DNA of 64,000 nucleotides from Clostridia bacterium (GTDB lineage: Bacteria; Bacillota; Clostridia; Oscillospirales; Acutalibacteraceae). The position numbers and the translations under genes were made by a program. Below the pieces are notes generated by a model. That model was not told the DNA's origin and ran no database searches. It saw only the letters and a program-made list of their open reading frames with translations. Where the stretch lies: NCBI GenBank assembly GCA_017438845.1, contig JAFRUO010000025.1:80302-144301 (forward strand), read 5' to 3'. Every line of letters starts with the position of its first letter. Position 1 is the first letter of the stretch. This document shows positions 1-7,314 of this stretch, piece by piece.

Positions 1-2
1 AA

Positions 3-218
3 GAACAGGATATATCTATGGGCAAATCTACACTTGACGAAAAGGCGTATTTTGCTAACGGAAAAAACCTGTTTGGTATTCTTACGGAAAAAGCAATTAG
101 CGAATATAAATACACTAAAACTTCCTTTAGATATGGCGTTTGTGAGTATTTAATTGAAAATGAAGATTTCTCAATTTTTGAAAAATCATTAAAAGAAGTA
201 TTATGCCCTTTACTATAA
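3..218 (+). CDS. C-terminal fragment of an unknown protein, truncated by window edge
   Basis: An open frame runs from the left edge of the window to a TAA at 216-218, so this is probably the tail of a longer gene. The first in-window ATG is at 18, but the frame stays open upstream of it and no ribosome-binding site precedes that ATG. The visible 70 or so residues are soluble, mixed charged and AT-rich, with no motif I recognise. It converges on the integrase gene, and the two share a bidirectional terminator. It lies in the accessory island, so an element-borne gene is likely. Function unknown. Confidence 0.45.
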   Translation, partial: EQDISMGKSTLDEKAYFANGKNLFGILTEKAISEYKYTKTSFRYGVCEYLIENEDFSIFEKSLKEVLCPLL

Positions 219-224
219 ACAATA

Positions 225-248
225 AACCCCTTATGAATTTAAGGGGTT
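225..248. terminator. Bidirectional intrinsic terminator
   Basis: A perfect 9-bp stem (AACCCCTTA with TAAGGGGTT) and 6-nt loop lie between the converging partial gene and the integrase. Confidence 0.7.
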
Positions 249-255
249 CATTCTA

Positions 256-1419
256 TTATGCCATTTTGCTTTGACTCTCTTTTTCATTAGTATATTCTTC
301 AAGTCGTCTTCTGTTTTGCTCAAAGACTTCATCTACCATATGCGTATAGATTTTGGAAGTTACTGAAATATCACTATGTCCCATTAGTTCCTTTGCCACA
401 TTCAGCGGAACGCCTGCCGCCTGACAGTGGGTGCAAAAAGTGTGGCGAAGCAGATATGGCTCAAGGTCTGGTGCAAGTGTGCTTTTGGTTATTTGGTTTC
501 TGTAAACCGTTGCACCGTTAGCAATATCCATCTGGTGGTAGAAACTGTGCCATGCGTGGTAGAAGGCGTTTGTATCCATCGGCAGTTCATGGTTCTTGTA
601 CCTCACGAATACCCACTCGGTATTCTGCCCTTTGAGCTTGTGTTCAAGAAGCGCCGTTTTAAGTTGCGGTGGTATCGGCAGAAGCCTGCCTTCTCCGGCT
701 TTTGTTTTTGACTTGGTTACTGTCAGCACATCTTTTTCAAAGTCTATGTCAGCCCATTTTAGATTGCGTATTTCTATCGGTCTGAGTCCACAGTAGAGCA
801 TTGTAAGGAACGCCGCACCTGCATAATGCTTCTTCGCCGTTTCTATTATTAATGTTCTCTCCTCGTCTGTTATCGGTCTGCGAGTACCCTGAGTGACTTC
901 GGGCAGTACAACATCCTCGGCAGGATTGTCAGGGATTAATTTTTGCTTTATCGCCCTTTTTAGTATTCGCTGTAGCGTCATTCTTAACTTTGATACATAT
1001 GGCTTGCTGTATCCCTTGTATGAGTTTATGAATCGTTGGCAGTCATCTTCGTGAATATCACACAGGCGGTAACTTTCGAAATATGGAATAATGTGAGTGT
1101 ATACATAACCTTTGTAGTCGCTTTTGGTTTTTTCGCTGACATCGGCATTTTTTATGTTTAGCTCATACCAGTTGTCAGCGAACTCTTTGAACGGCATATC
1201 GGATGATACTACCTTGTGTTTGTTCTTTTCCTGCTCCTGATAGTAGTCCTTTATCAGACTTTCCAACACCTTGCGACAGTCTTTTTCACTTTTCTTAGAG
1301 TGAGCAGTCAGTACATCGTATTCACCGTTAGCATTTTTGATTCGCTTGGTCATACGCCAACACTTAAAATTACCGTCTTTATCGTAGAGTCCGTACTTGA
1401 TTCTTTTTGTTTCTGCCAT
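256..1419 (-). CDS. Tyrosine recombinase / integrase of a mobile element
   Basis: Site-specific recombinase of the phage/ICE integrase family that cuts and rejoins element and chromosome att sites. The 387-residue protein has an N-terminal arm-binding part (about 1-65), a SAM-like core-binding domain (about 75-165) and a catalytic domain. The catalytic set is Arg213 (CGLRPIEIRNLKW), the LLRHTF box with Arg325, GH with His348, and nucleophile Tyr358 (KIYTHM). The usual His three residues before the second Arg is Tyr322, a tolerated substitution in this family. I chose ATG 1419 because AAAGGAAG lies 8 nt upstream; an in-frame GTG at 1428 overlaps that site. It reads leftward from an intergenic region that carries a tRNA-like 3' end at 1681-1776. 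It may move this island or a neighbouring nested element. Confidence 0.93.
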   Translation of the reverse strand: MAETKRIKYGLYDKDGNFKCWRMTKRIKNANGEYDVLTAHSKKSEKDCRKVLESLIKDYYQEQEKNKHKVVSSDMPFKEFADNWYELNIKNADVSEKTKSDYKGYVYTHIIPYFESYRLCDIHEDDCQRFINSYKGYSKPYVSKLRMTLQRILKRAIKQKLIPDNPAEDVVLPEVTQGTRRPITDEERTLIIETAKKHYAGAAFLTMLYCGLRPIEIRNLKWADIDFEKDVLTVTKSKTKAGEGRLLPIPPQLKTALLEHKLKGQNTEWVFVRYKNHELPMDTNAFYHAWHSFYHQMDIANGATVYRNQITKSTLAPDLEPYLLRHTFCTHCQAAGVPLNVAKELMGHSDISVTSKIYTHMVDEVFEQNRRRLEEYTNEKESQSKMA

Positions 1420-1805
1420 TGTAATCACTTCCTTTCAGCAACACACAATACCACAAAGAGATTTGAGTATCCAGACTTATTTGTTATATATTACAATTGA
1501 TTTTTCAATAAAATCTGCTATACTATAAATATAAAAAGCTCGTATACATAGTAACCATATTACTCTCAAATCTATCTTTCACCATTTCGAAAGAGTTAAA
1601 AAACAAATCGAAACTAGAATTCAAATTTAGAGGTGAGGATATGTTAAAAATAATTTTATTTATTCTTTCAGCGGCAGATACCAGCGTATGTGAGATGTAT
1701 TGAAAGTTATTTGAAGTAGGTTACTAAGTTTAAGAGATAATACGCTGGGAGGGTTCGACTCCCTCCAATCTCACCACAAAGCCGAAGGTTCGCCTTCGGC
1801 GACTT
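1420..1805. other. Intergenic region between integrase and HTH gene
   Basis: Apart from the tRNA-like 3' end and hairpin listed separately, this 386-bp stretch is AT-rich and shows no convincing gene. It should contain the integrase promoter on the minus strand and possibly recombinase arm sites. I cannot define either by eye. Confidence 0.5.
1681..1776 (+). other. tRNA/tmRNA-like 3' end, candidate attachment site
   Basis: Bases 1749-1776 fold as a canonical T-arm (GAGGG, loop TTCGACT, CCCTC) followed by a 7-nt acceptor strand, discriminator A and CCA. No D-arm or anticodon arm fits upstream, so this is not a whole tRNA. A perfect 9-bp inverted repeat (CCAGCGTAT 1681-1689, ATACGCTGG 1740-1748) abuts the T-arm, and TGAGAT at 1691 can pair with ATCTCA at 1768. 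This looks like the displaced 3' end of a tRNA or tmRNA gene next to an integrase, that is, a candidate att site. The parent RNA is not identified. Confidence 0.4.
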
Positions 1806-1806
1806 T
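1781..1806. terminator. Intrinsic terminator hairpin
   Basis: GCCGAAGG, tetraloop TTCG, CCTTCGGC, then a T-rich run on the plus strand. It follows the tRNA-like 3' end and also sits just past the stop of the minus-strand HTH gene. Confidence 0.6.
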
Positions 1807-2012
1807 TATTTATACACATATTCAAGTATATCGTTGAGGTAGAATTTTCGCATTCCTTCCACCATTGCAACGGGCAAATGGGTTGTGATTTTACGCGCGG
1901 TTTCTCTGCTCACGCCTAGCACTTTGCCCACTTCGGTTACATTCAAAAAGAAACCGTATTTCTTAGCGATGGCGTCCGCCATCTTTTCAATTTCAGATTT
2001 ATTCTTTCGCAT
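1806..2012 (-). CDS. Small helix-turn-helix protein, excisionase/regulator-like
   Basis: A 68-residue basic protein with a single helix-turn-helix: the recognition part reads VGKVLGVSRETARKI (about residues 28-42) and is followed by a short beta/wing-like tail. Small proteins of this form in integrative elements usually act as excisionases or as repressors of the mobilisation genes. It is the last gene of the leftward relaxase/MobC unit, 10 bp after the relaxase stop. The role is inferred from size, fold and place only. Confidence 0.6.
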   Translation of the reverse strand: MRKNKSEIEKMADAIAKKYGFFLNVTEVGKVLGVSRETARKITTHLPVAMVEGMRKFYLNDILEYVYK

Positions 2013-2022
2013 GGTTCTCTCC

Positions 2023-3012
2023 TTACCAAATTAAACCCTGTTCCTGTTCCTGCTCATACGGCATATTGTAGGATATCTTTCTGTTGAGTTCGGACTTTGT
2101 AACCTTGTAGCCGTGCGCTCGCATTTTCAAAACTAATACATCCAGCACCTTGTCGTCAACTTCGTAGTAATCGTAATTATCAAAGTCGGGTTCCGGCGTC
2201 GGCAGCGCTGCCAGCGTATCGAAAATTAAGGTATCCAGTCCCGTTGTGCAGTCGCCTGACTTCGGCGTTTCATAAGTTTCATTCGTTTCCGCAAGCTGCG
2301 ATTCACAACCGCCAAGCCAGAAATATGTTTGCAGATTTTCTTTCAGCAATCGTTCATCAAATAACTTTGCATCTCTGACTCTGTGACCGTTCGCGTCGGT
2401 GTAGGTCATATATTTGTAGTCGGGATTGTACTTTACATCGATTCCGTGTAGTCTCATTTTTTGAATAAAGTCGGACATAGAATACGACTCTTTCATCATC
2501 CGCAGTGCCATCATTTTGATTTCAAATTTCCAGCGGGGTTCTCTGTTTCTGTCAGTCTTTGCCTCGGTAGTTTTGAAACCGCTTTTCTCACAAAGCTCAT
2601 TGCTGTAATTCTTGATGGCAATCAAATCCTGCGGCGCCACATTCATTTTCTTTCCGTCAAGCATATTGACGGAATTGATAACGAAATGATTGTGCGTATG
2701 ATGCCGGTCTATGTGTGTTGCAACTAATACTTGGTATCCCGGGAAGCAATGCTCCGCCATCTGCAAACCGATTTCGTGCGCCTTTTCCGGCGTGATTTCA
2801 TCGTCCACAGCAAAGGACTGCATCATGTGATAATGTGTTCTGCCGCCGAGCTTGTTGTACTTGAGCTTCGTCATTTCAAATTCATCAATGACGCTCTCGG
2901 GCATACAGTTTACACCGCTGATTAACTTGTCCTCGGTTTTCTCTTTCTGCGTGACATAGTTTACGATAATGCCTACTGATATTTTTCCAGAAGTGAGTTT
3001 AATAATCGCCAT
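2023..3012 (-). CDS. Relaxase / mobilisation nuclease
   Basis: A 329-residue DNA relaxase (Relaxase PF03432 type) that nicks one strand at oriT and stays covalently bound to it during conjugative transfer. The metal-binding three-histidine motif HIDRHHTHNHF (His100, His105, His107, His109) is intact, and Tyr19 in IVNYV is the likely nicking tyrosine. The protein is shorter than many family members (often over 400 residues) and ends soon after the nuclease region, so a C-terminal partner domain may be absent. It overlaps mobC by 40 bp, a translationally coupled arrangement. No type IV secretion genes are visible, so the element would be mobilisable by a helper. Confidence 0.85.
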   Translation of the reverse strand: MAIIKLTSGKISVGIIVNYVTQKEKTEDKLISGVNCMPESVIDEFEMTKLKYNKLGGRTHYHMMQSFAVDDEITPEKAHEIGLQMAEHCFPGYQVLVATHIDRHHTHNHFVINSVNMLDGKKMNVAPQDLIAIKNYSNELCEKSGFKTTEAKTDRNREPRWKFEIKMMALRMMKESYSMSDFIQKMRLHGIDVKYNPDYKYMTYTDANGHRVRDAKLFDERLLKENLQTYFWLGGCESQLAETNETYETPKSGDCTTGLDTLIFDTLAALPTPEPDFDNYDYYEVDDKVLDVLVLKMRAHGYKVTKSELNRKISYNMPYEQEQEQGLIW

Positions 3013-3281
3013 ATCTTTGCTACCTCTTTTCGGGTATCACTCAAATCAACACACTCAATCTTACCCATATTCGCAAGGCGTGTTAACTGATTCAGATTGT
3101 TACCGATTGCATTCAGTTCTTCATCAATACCCGTCAGACCGGGCATAACATAAATGTCCTTACCGAGCGCTGCGTCACGAAGATACGGCGCCAACGAATC
3201 ATACTTTATATATGCCTTATCTTCAATCATCTGCCGTTCTTTTTTCGTCACTCTGAAATTCAAAACGATATCTCTGTTCAT
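2973..3281 (-). CDS. mobC: MobC-like relaxosome accessory protein
   Basis: A 102-residue protein of the MobC family, which binds near oriT and opens the strands for the relaxase. An N-terminal ribbon-helix-helix-like part (about residues 5-35, with VTKKERQMIEDKA) is followed by a helical tail containing NAIGNNLNQLTRLAN, the recognisable MobC signature. AAGGTAGG lies upstream of the ATG. It is the first gene of the leftward mobilisation unit and is preceded by inverted repeats typical of an origin of transfer. Confidence 0.8.
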   Translation of the reverse strand: MNRDIVLNFRVTKKERQMIEDKAYIKYDSLAPYLRDAALGKDIYVMPGLTGIDEELNAIGNNLNQLTRLANMGKIECVDLSDTRKEVAKIWRLLNSLLEKYQ

Positions 3282-3303
3282 ATATAATTACCTACCTTAT
3301 TTA

Positions 3304-3473
3304 CAGCGAAAGATACTTGTACTTTCGCTGAGAGGAAAAACATTCGGAGTGATTATTAACACAATGCAAAGCGTTGTGTTTCAATCACGTAGTGCGTTTT
3401 GACGAAAGCGGGGTTTGGGGCGCCAGCCCCATTGGCTTTGTATCGCCGCCTCGGGCGAGCGATATACAAAGCC
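3304..3473. other. Candidate origin of transfer (oriT)
   Basis: Just upstream of mobC lie four inverted repeats: CAGCGAAAG/CTTTCGCTG (3304-3330), ACACAATGC-aaa-GCGTTGTGT (3359-3379, one mismatch), GGGGC/GCCCC (3417-3430) and a 13-15 bp pair at 3434-3446/3459-3473. Right after the second repeat is CACGTAGTGCGTTTTG (3386-3401). Its AGTGCG resembles the nick region of RSF1010/R1162-type oriT, which also follows an inverted repeat. Position and layout fit an oriT; the nick site is inferred. Confidence 0.5.
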
Positions 3474-3632
3474 GAAACTCGCCTATATTCAAAGCATCTG
3501 TAAACAGCTGCTTTGAAATCTGAAGGCTTTTTTATTGTTTATGAAAAAGGAGTTAACAACCCCTGGTTAAATTTTTTTATTCTTAAGGGGAAGATTATGA
3601 TGTTCCTTCGCTTCTGCCGACAGCTGCTTTTT

Positions 3633-3869
3633 TCACTCTGCAGACAGTTCGGGATTGATTCGGAAGGTCAAGCGGTTTTTATTGATTTCAAATTCAATCA
3701 TATCTGTATCCGCGTCAACGGATATTTTGCATTGCTCCGGGTAATCAACAGCGAGCTGACGCAGCTGCTTTTTCAGTTTGGTGTTGTATGTTCTGCCGTA
3801 CATAATATTGTCCTGCTCGTTGAAATATATTTCTGTAACTCTGTCCTTCTTTTTCAATTCATTTCTCAT
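3633..3869 (-). CDS. Small conserved mobile-element protein, probably C-terminally truncated
   Basis: A 78-residue protein that resembles a small protein common in Clostridia integrative elements (N-terminal ELKKKDRVTEIYFNEQDN, then TYNTKLKKQL and a FRINPELS-like end). Its function is unknown. After the TGA stop the same frame continues with KKQLSAEAKEHHN, which resembles the charged tail expected in relatives, so the stop may be premature. It is on the minus strand between the oriT-like region and the kinase-FHA cassette. Overlapping plus-strand frames look like shadows. Confidence 0.6.
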   Translation of the reverse strand: MRNELKKKDRVTEIYFNEQDNIMYGRTYNTKLKKQLRQLAVDYPEQCKISVDADTDMIEFEINKNRLTFRINPELSAE

Positions 3870-3983
3870 AATCTCACCTCGTCATTCACAATATTTCAAC
3901 GGACCTTCTGCCATCATAATTATATCATTCGGAAAAATATTTTGTAAAGATAGTAGAGCATCACAGTACAAATTATAGGACAT

Positions 3984-4020
3984 AAAAAGCAGCCTTCAGA
4001 TTAACCGAAGGCTGCTTTTT
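3984..4020. terminator. Terminator hairpin after the FHA gene
   Basis: A perfect 14-bp stem (AAAAAGCAGCCTTC / GAAGGCTGCTTTTT) that can work in both directions. Its core at 3990-4014 matches a hairpin at 6281-6305 in 22 of 25 bases, so near-identical hairpins flank the kinase-FHA unit. Confidence 0.75.
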
Positions 4021-4037
4021 ATTATTGTTCTTATTCA

Positions 4038-4556
4038 TTATGCCTGTGATTTAACAACCAATTCTGCAGAACCTGCTTGTATTTTGTCACCAACACTTAT
4101 TTTTCGTTTCTCGGTTGTAACTCTTTCATCATTCAAGAATGTACCATTTGTACTTTGAGAATCTTTAAGAAATAAACCATCATCTAATTTTTCAATTATG
4201 AAATGATTTCGAGAGATAGTTTTATCGTTTAGAAAAACATCAGTATTCCTGTCTCTTCCAAAAGTTAATTTTTTTGAATCCAAGGGGATAATATTTTCAC
4301 TTTTTATAGACCGCATATATTTACTTTCAATTGGACAATTATTAGAGATAATATACATATACTTTGAATCATTCGAATCAAAAATCACATTCGCTTTTTT
4401 GATTTCATTTGTGTTTTTCACTTTATAAATGCGTCTTTTCTTGTGTCTATAGAAATGTGATTTATTTTTATTTTTAATCTTTGCATAGTGTATTATTGAC
4501 AATAATAGGGCTAGAATTTCAGATGACAGAATGGATATATAGAAAAACATACTCAT
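4038..4556 (-). CDS. Membrane-anchored FHA-domain protein
   Basis: A 172-residue protein with one N-terminal membrane segment (about 4-24), a basic linker rich in Lys/Arg/His, and a C-terminal forkhead-associated domain (about 88-170). The FHA hallmarks are present: FGRDRNTDV, SRNHF and STNGTFLNDERV. FHA domains bind phosphothreonine peptides. The start overlaps the kinase stop as TAATG, with GGAGGAATTATA before it, so the two are co-translated. The probable ligand is a phosphothreonine made by that kinase, on itself or on a partner. Base composition is far more AT-rich than the chromosome to the right of the island. Confidence 0.85.
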   Translation of the reverse strand: MSMFFYISILSSEILALLLSIIHYAKIKNKNKSHFYRHKKRRIYKVKNTNEIKKANVIFDSNDSKYMYIISNNCPIESKYMRSIKSENIIPLDSKKLTFGRDRNTDVFLNDKTISRNHFIIEKLDDGLFLKDSQSTNGTFLNDERVTTEKRKISVGDKIQAGSAELVVKSQA

Positions 4557-6118
4557 TATAATTCCTCCCAGATTTGAATTAGTGTTCCTGACACAAGAGT
4601 AAATGCGCCCAATATAATTGTGTATACAAATGTACTTGATGTAGTAACATTAACTTTAATCATCCCCAAATCGTTTGCCGTCAGCAGTCCAAAAAACACC
4701 GTAGAGAATATTAGTACTGTTATCATTGCAAATAATGCAATCGAGCCAATGCTTTTGTTCTTAATCCACAATCTTTCCGCCACAATTTCTCTTATTGAGA
4801 CTACAGATAGAGCTAAGTTTACATTTAACAATTCTGGTGGTATTTTACTATAATCTAACAATTCTAAATTGCTAACTTGCAAATACATCCTTGAGAATAA
4901 AAAATATATAAATAAAGGTATTAGAGAAATTAAATATGTAAATAGAAACCAGTTTATCATTCTATAAGCTATTCTATATAAAAAGGATCTGTCTTTGTCA
5001 TTTCCATCTGCATTATTATTGCAATTATCTTGTTCGAATGGCTTTAAGTAAATGCTTTTCCTCGAAGTGGGTATGGCAGTTGATAGATTACCTAATGTAG
5101 ATAAACTATCTATACCTAAAATTACGGTCCTTTCATAACTGTTAATTGTAGTATATTCTTTCCAATTAATCCTTTTTAGCTTTAAATTGCCTATATTATT
5201 ATATGCATTTTCTAAGTCTTTTCTCATTTTTTCTGCATCAGCATATCTATCTTTTTTATCATATGCACATGCCTTTAAAATAATTTTGGAAAAACTATCA
5301 CTAGCATTTTTAGGAGAAGGTAAAAACTGATAATTTGATTTAATTCGTTTTTCAATAGCCTCTTTGTAATCAATATCTTTACATTCAAATGGCAATCGAT
5401 TTTCATTCATTAATCTATATAAAACCATTCCAAGAGAATACAAATCAGAAGAAAAGTCGTATTTTCTTTTATTGTATTCTTCGGGAGGCATATATGCTAA
5501 TGTGCCTTTAATACCTGTCTCACCTTCTATAGTATTTATTTCTTCTGCTAATCCAAAATCGCCAAGTTTAAAATCTTTTTCTTTTGATACTAGAATATTT
5601 TCTATTTTTATATCTCTGTGTACTATTTGTTTTGCGTGACAATATGTTAGAGCTTTGCAAATGTCAATTCCTAGTTTTATTATTTCTTTTTCTGTTAACT
5701 TATTAAATTTAAAATACTCTTTAATAGGTTGCAATAATTCCATTTGGATTAAAACTGAAGAAAGATCATCAGTATCATACAAAATACAATCGTATGTTTT
5801 TACAATATTATAACAAGCGTTTAGATTATAATTCTGAACTGCTTTCTCCATAATACTATTAATTGAACTTTTATAGTGTTTGTAAGACTTTTTTATCTCG
5901 ATGATTTTTACTGCTCTAACTTCATCGTTTTCTTTATTCTTAATTGAGTAAACTCTTGAAGTAGACCCTTCACCTATTAATCGTTCAAAGTACCAAGAAT
6001 CGTTTATTGGTTCATATTTTCGAACTGAATAAAGTTCATCTTGTCTATTACAATGAGGGCACTTTTTATACTTATCTCTATCGTAAAAATGCCCATTATT
6101 ACACCTTGTCAAATTCAT
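4556..6118 (-). CDS. Membrane Ser/Thr protein kinase with N-terminal zinc ribbon
   Basis: A 520-residue Hanks-type kinase. An N-terminal zinc-ribbon-like part (Cys6, His10, Cys20, Cys23) precedes the kinase domain (about 43-305) with GEGSTSRV glycine loop, Lys71 in AVKII, HRDIKIEN with Asp169, DFG at 187-189 and a PPEE version of the APE motif. All catalytic residues are present. The tail has about three membrane segments (389-409, 457-479, 495-514), with no PASTA or other extracellular sensor, so it is not a standard PrkC. It is first in a two-gene unit with the FHA protein. Its promoter region (TATAAT on the minus strand at 6178-6183) begins inside an 86-bp segment that recurs inverted before the radical SAM operon. 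It could be a defence or signalling module; the target is unknown. Confidence 0.85.
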   Translation of the reverse strand: MNLTRCNNGHFYDRDKYKKCPHCNRQDELYSVRKYEPINDSWYFERLIGEGSTSRVYSIKNKENDEVRAVKIIEIKKSYKHYKSSINSIMEKAVQNYNLNACYNIVKTYDCILYDTDDLSSVLIQMELLQPIKEYFKFNKLTEKEIIKLGIDICKALTYCHAKQIVHRDIKIENILVSKEKDFKLGDFGLAEEINTIEGETGIKGTLAYMPPEEYNKRKYDFSSDLYSLGMVLYRLMNENRLPFECKDIDYKEAIEKRIKSNYQFLPSPKNASDSFSKIILKACAYDKKDRYADAEKMRKDLENAYNNIGNLKLKRINWKEYTTINSYERTVILGIDSLSTLGNLSTAIPTSRKSIYLKPFEQDNCNNNADGNDKDRSFLYRIAYRMINWFLFTYLISLIPLFIYFLFSRMYLQVSNLELLDYSKIPPELLNVNLALSVVSIREIVAERLWIKNKSIGSIALFAMITVLIFSTVFFGLLTANDLGMIKVNVTTSSTFVYTIILGAFTLVSGTLIQIWEEL

Positions 6119-6182
6119 AATAGTCCTCTTTTACTAAAACATTAATAATATAGTACTCGTTTTTATAAAAGATTTCCATTAT

Positions 6183-6268
6183 AATGCAAAAAGGTACAAA
6201 AAAACGACAAAAAAAGACATAATTAATTGAAAATTATGGGTTGACAAATGAAAATTACTTGTTCTCAG
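6183..6268 (+). repeat. 86-bp inverted repeat, copy A (upstream of kinase operon)
   Basis: This segment matches the reverse complement of 9148-9233 without gaps in 73 of 86 bases; the first 38 bases differ at only one position. It includes an operator-like dyad, ACAAAT (6244-6249) and ACTTGT (6257-6262), spaced by 7 nt. It lies directly upstream of the kinase gene and overlaps its TATAAT. Confidence 0.85.
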
Positions 6269-6272
6269 CCAT

Positions 6273-6313
6273 GTCACCAACAGCCTTCAGTTAATCCGAA
6301 GGCTGTTGGTGAC
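6273..6313. terminator. Long hairpin after the acetyltransferase genes
   Basis: A perfect 16-bp stem (GTCACCAACAGCCTTC / GAAGGCTGTTGGTGAC) just past the stop of the last GNAT gene. A clear T-run is lacking, so termination is likely but not certain. Confidence 0.55.
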
Positions 6314-6317
6314 AGAT

Positions 6318-6782
6318 TCATTTTTCGTAAAAAACTAATGTCAGTTTATCATTAATCTTTTCTGTTTTACTGGTTTTACGATAGCCCATTTTTTCAAACA
6401 AATAGCAGTTTGCCTGCTCGGTGATAATTGTATCCAGACTCCAATTATCAGCGCCGTGTATTTCTTCAACTACTCTTATTGCCGCCTGTGCATAGCCTTT
6501 GTTTCTGTATTTAGGTAATATGCCAATAGGAGATATTCGTTTCTTACTGTCATCCTTTTTATCTACAATGCGAATGAAACCGACTATTTCATTATCTGCC
6601 ATAATAAAATAATAATGAGTGAACGGCTGCTCAAATCTTTGTCGGATTCTTTCGCAGGATTCAGCTGCAGGATTTGTTTCATAGTCCTGATACTTTTCGA
6701 GCAATTCAGCAAATGATTCAACTTGCATCTGCCAAATAGTATTTATATCGCTTTCTATCGCAGATATTAATTCTATGTTCAT
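6318..6782 (-). CDS. GNAT-family N-acetyltransferase
   Basis: A 154-residue acetyltransferase of the GNAT fold that transfers an acetyl group from acetyl-CoA to an amine on an unknown substrate. The acetyl-CoA binding loop is seen as LPKYRNKGYAQAA (about residue 95), preceded by the beta-4 strand IVGFIRIVD. I chose ATG 6782 since GAGGAATAAT precedes it; longer in-frame starts run into the upstream gene. It starts 1 bp after the stop of the next GNAT gene, so the three acetyltransferases 6318-7790 form one leftward unit. Confidence 0.8.
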   Translation of the reverse strand: MNIELISAIESDINTIWQMQVESFAELLEKYQDYETNPAAESCERIRQRFEQPFTHYYFIMADNEIVGFIRIVDKKDDSKKRISPIGILPKYRNKGYAQAAIRVVEEIHGADNWSLDTIITEQANCYLFEKMGYRKTSKTEKINDKLTLVFYEK

Positions 6783-6783
6783 A

Positions 6784-7314
6784 TTATTCCTCAATTTCCA
6801 TTGCGTAGAACTTTGCCTTAAAGGATTCACTACCGTCAATTTTCGTTATTGTTCCGTCATGATGAAATGTCATTCCAAGTTTTTCCATCACCAGCCCTGA
6901 ACGTGGATTATCAACAGCGTGTTCTGAACAAATCTTATTAACTCCAAGTTCTTTATGAGCGAAGTCAACGATTGCTTTCATCGCTTCTGTGCAGTATCCC
7001 TTGTGCCAAAAATCATAGTGGAGATTATAACCGATTCCCCAATAACCTTCCATTTCATTGTTAGGTCCAATACCGCCGGAGCCGATTAATTTGTTTCCGT
7101 CTTTCAAAACAAATGCCCAGTTCCATTCATTTTCCTCAGTCAATGTGCCTTTGATAAAATCAATCGTTTGGCTTATATCGGTTGCACAAGGATAGGACAT
7201 ATATTTTGCAACACGCGGGTCACTGTTCCATTCAAACATCGCTTCTGCGTCGCTGAGTTCAATCGGTCTTAATATTAAGCGTTCTGTTTCAATAATGGGT
7301 TCTTTATGTTTCAT
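6784..7314 (-). CDS. RimJ/RimL-type GNAT acetyltransferase
   Basis: A 176-residue GNAT protein of the ribosomal-protein/antibiotic acetyltransferase type (Acetyltransf_3). It opens with the family signature IIETERLILRPIELSDAEAMF and has the acetyl-CoA loop HYDFWHKGYCTEAMKAI (about residues 98-114) and the late SEHAVDNPRSGLVMEKLGM motif. The ATG overlaps the stop of the upstream GNAT gene by 4 bp. Substrate unknown. Members carried on mobile elements sometimes acetylate toxins or drugs, but nothing here shows that. Confidence 0.85.
   Translation of the reverse strand: MKHKEPIIETERLILRPIELSDAEAMFEWNSDPRVAKYMSYPCATDISQTIDFIKGTLTEENEWNWAFVLKDGNKLIGSGGIGPNNEMEGYWGIGYNLHYDFWHKGYCTEAMKAIVDFAHKELGVNKICSEHAVDNPRSGLVMEKLGMTFHHDGTITKIDGSESFKAKFYAMEIEE

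Noticed and set aside
1691..1776. A complete tRNA or tmRNA gene near the integrase
   Set aside because: Only a T-arm and acceptor 3' strand fit. The TGAGAT/ATCTCA pairing lacks D and anticodon arms, and the span is too short for a tmRNA.
3513..3947. 144-codon plus-strand frame opposite the small element gene
   Set aside because: Low-complexity Phe/Leu/Cys-rich translation typical of an antisense shadow; the minus-strand gene resembles a known conserved protein.
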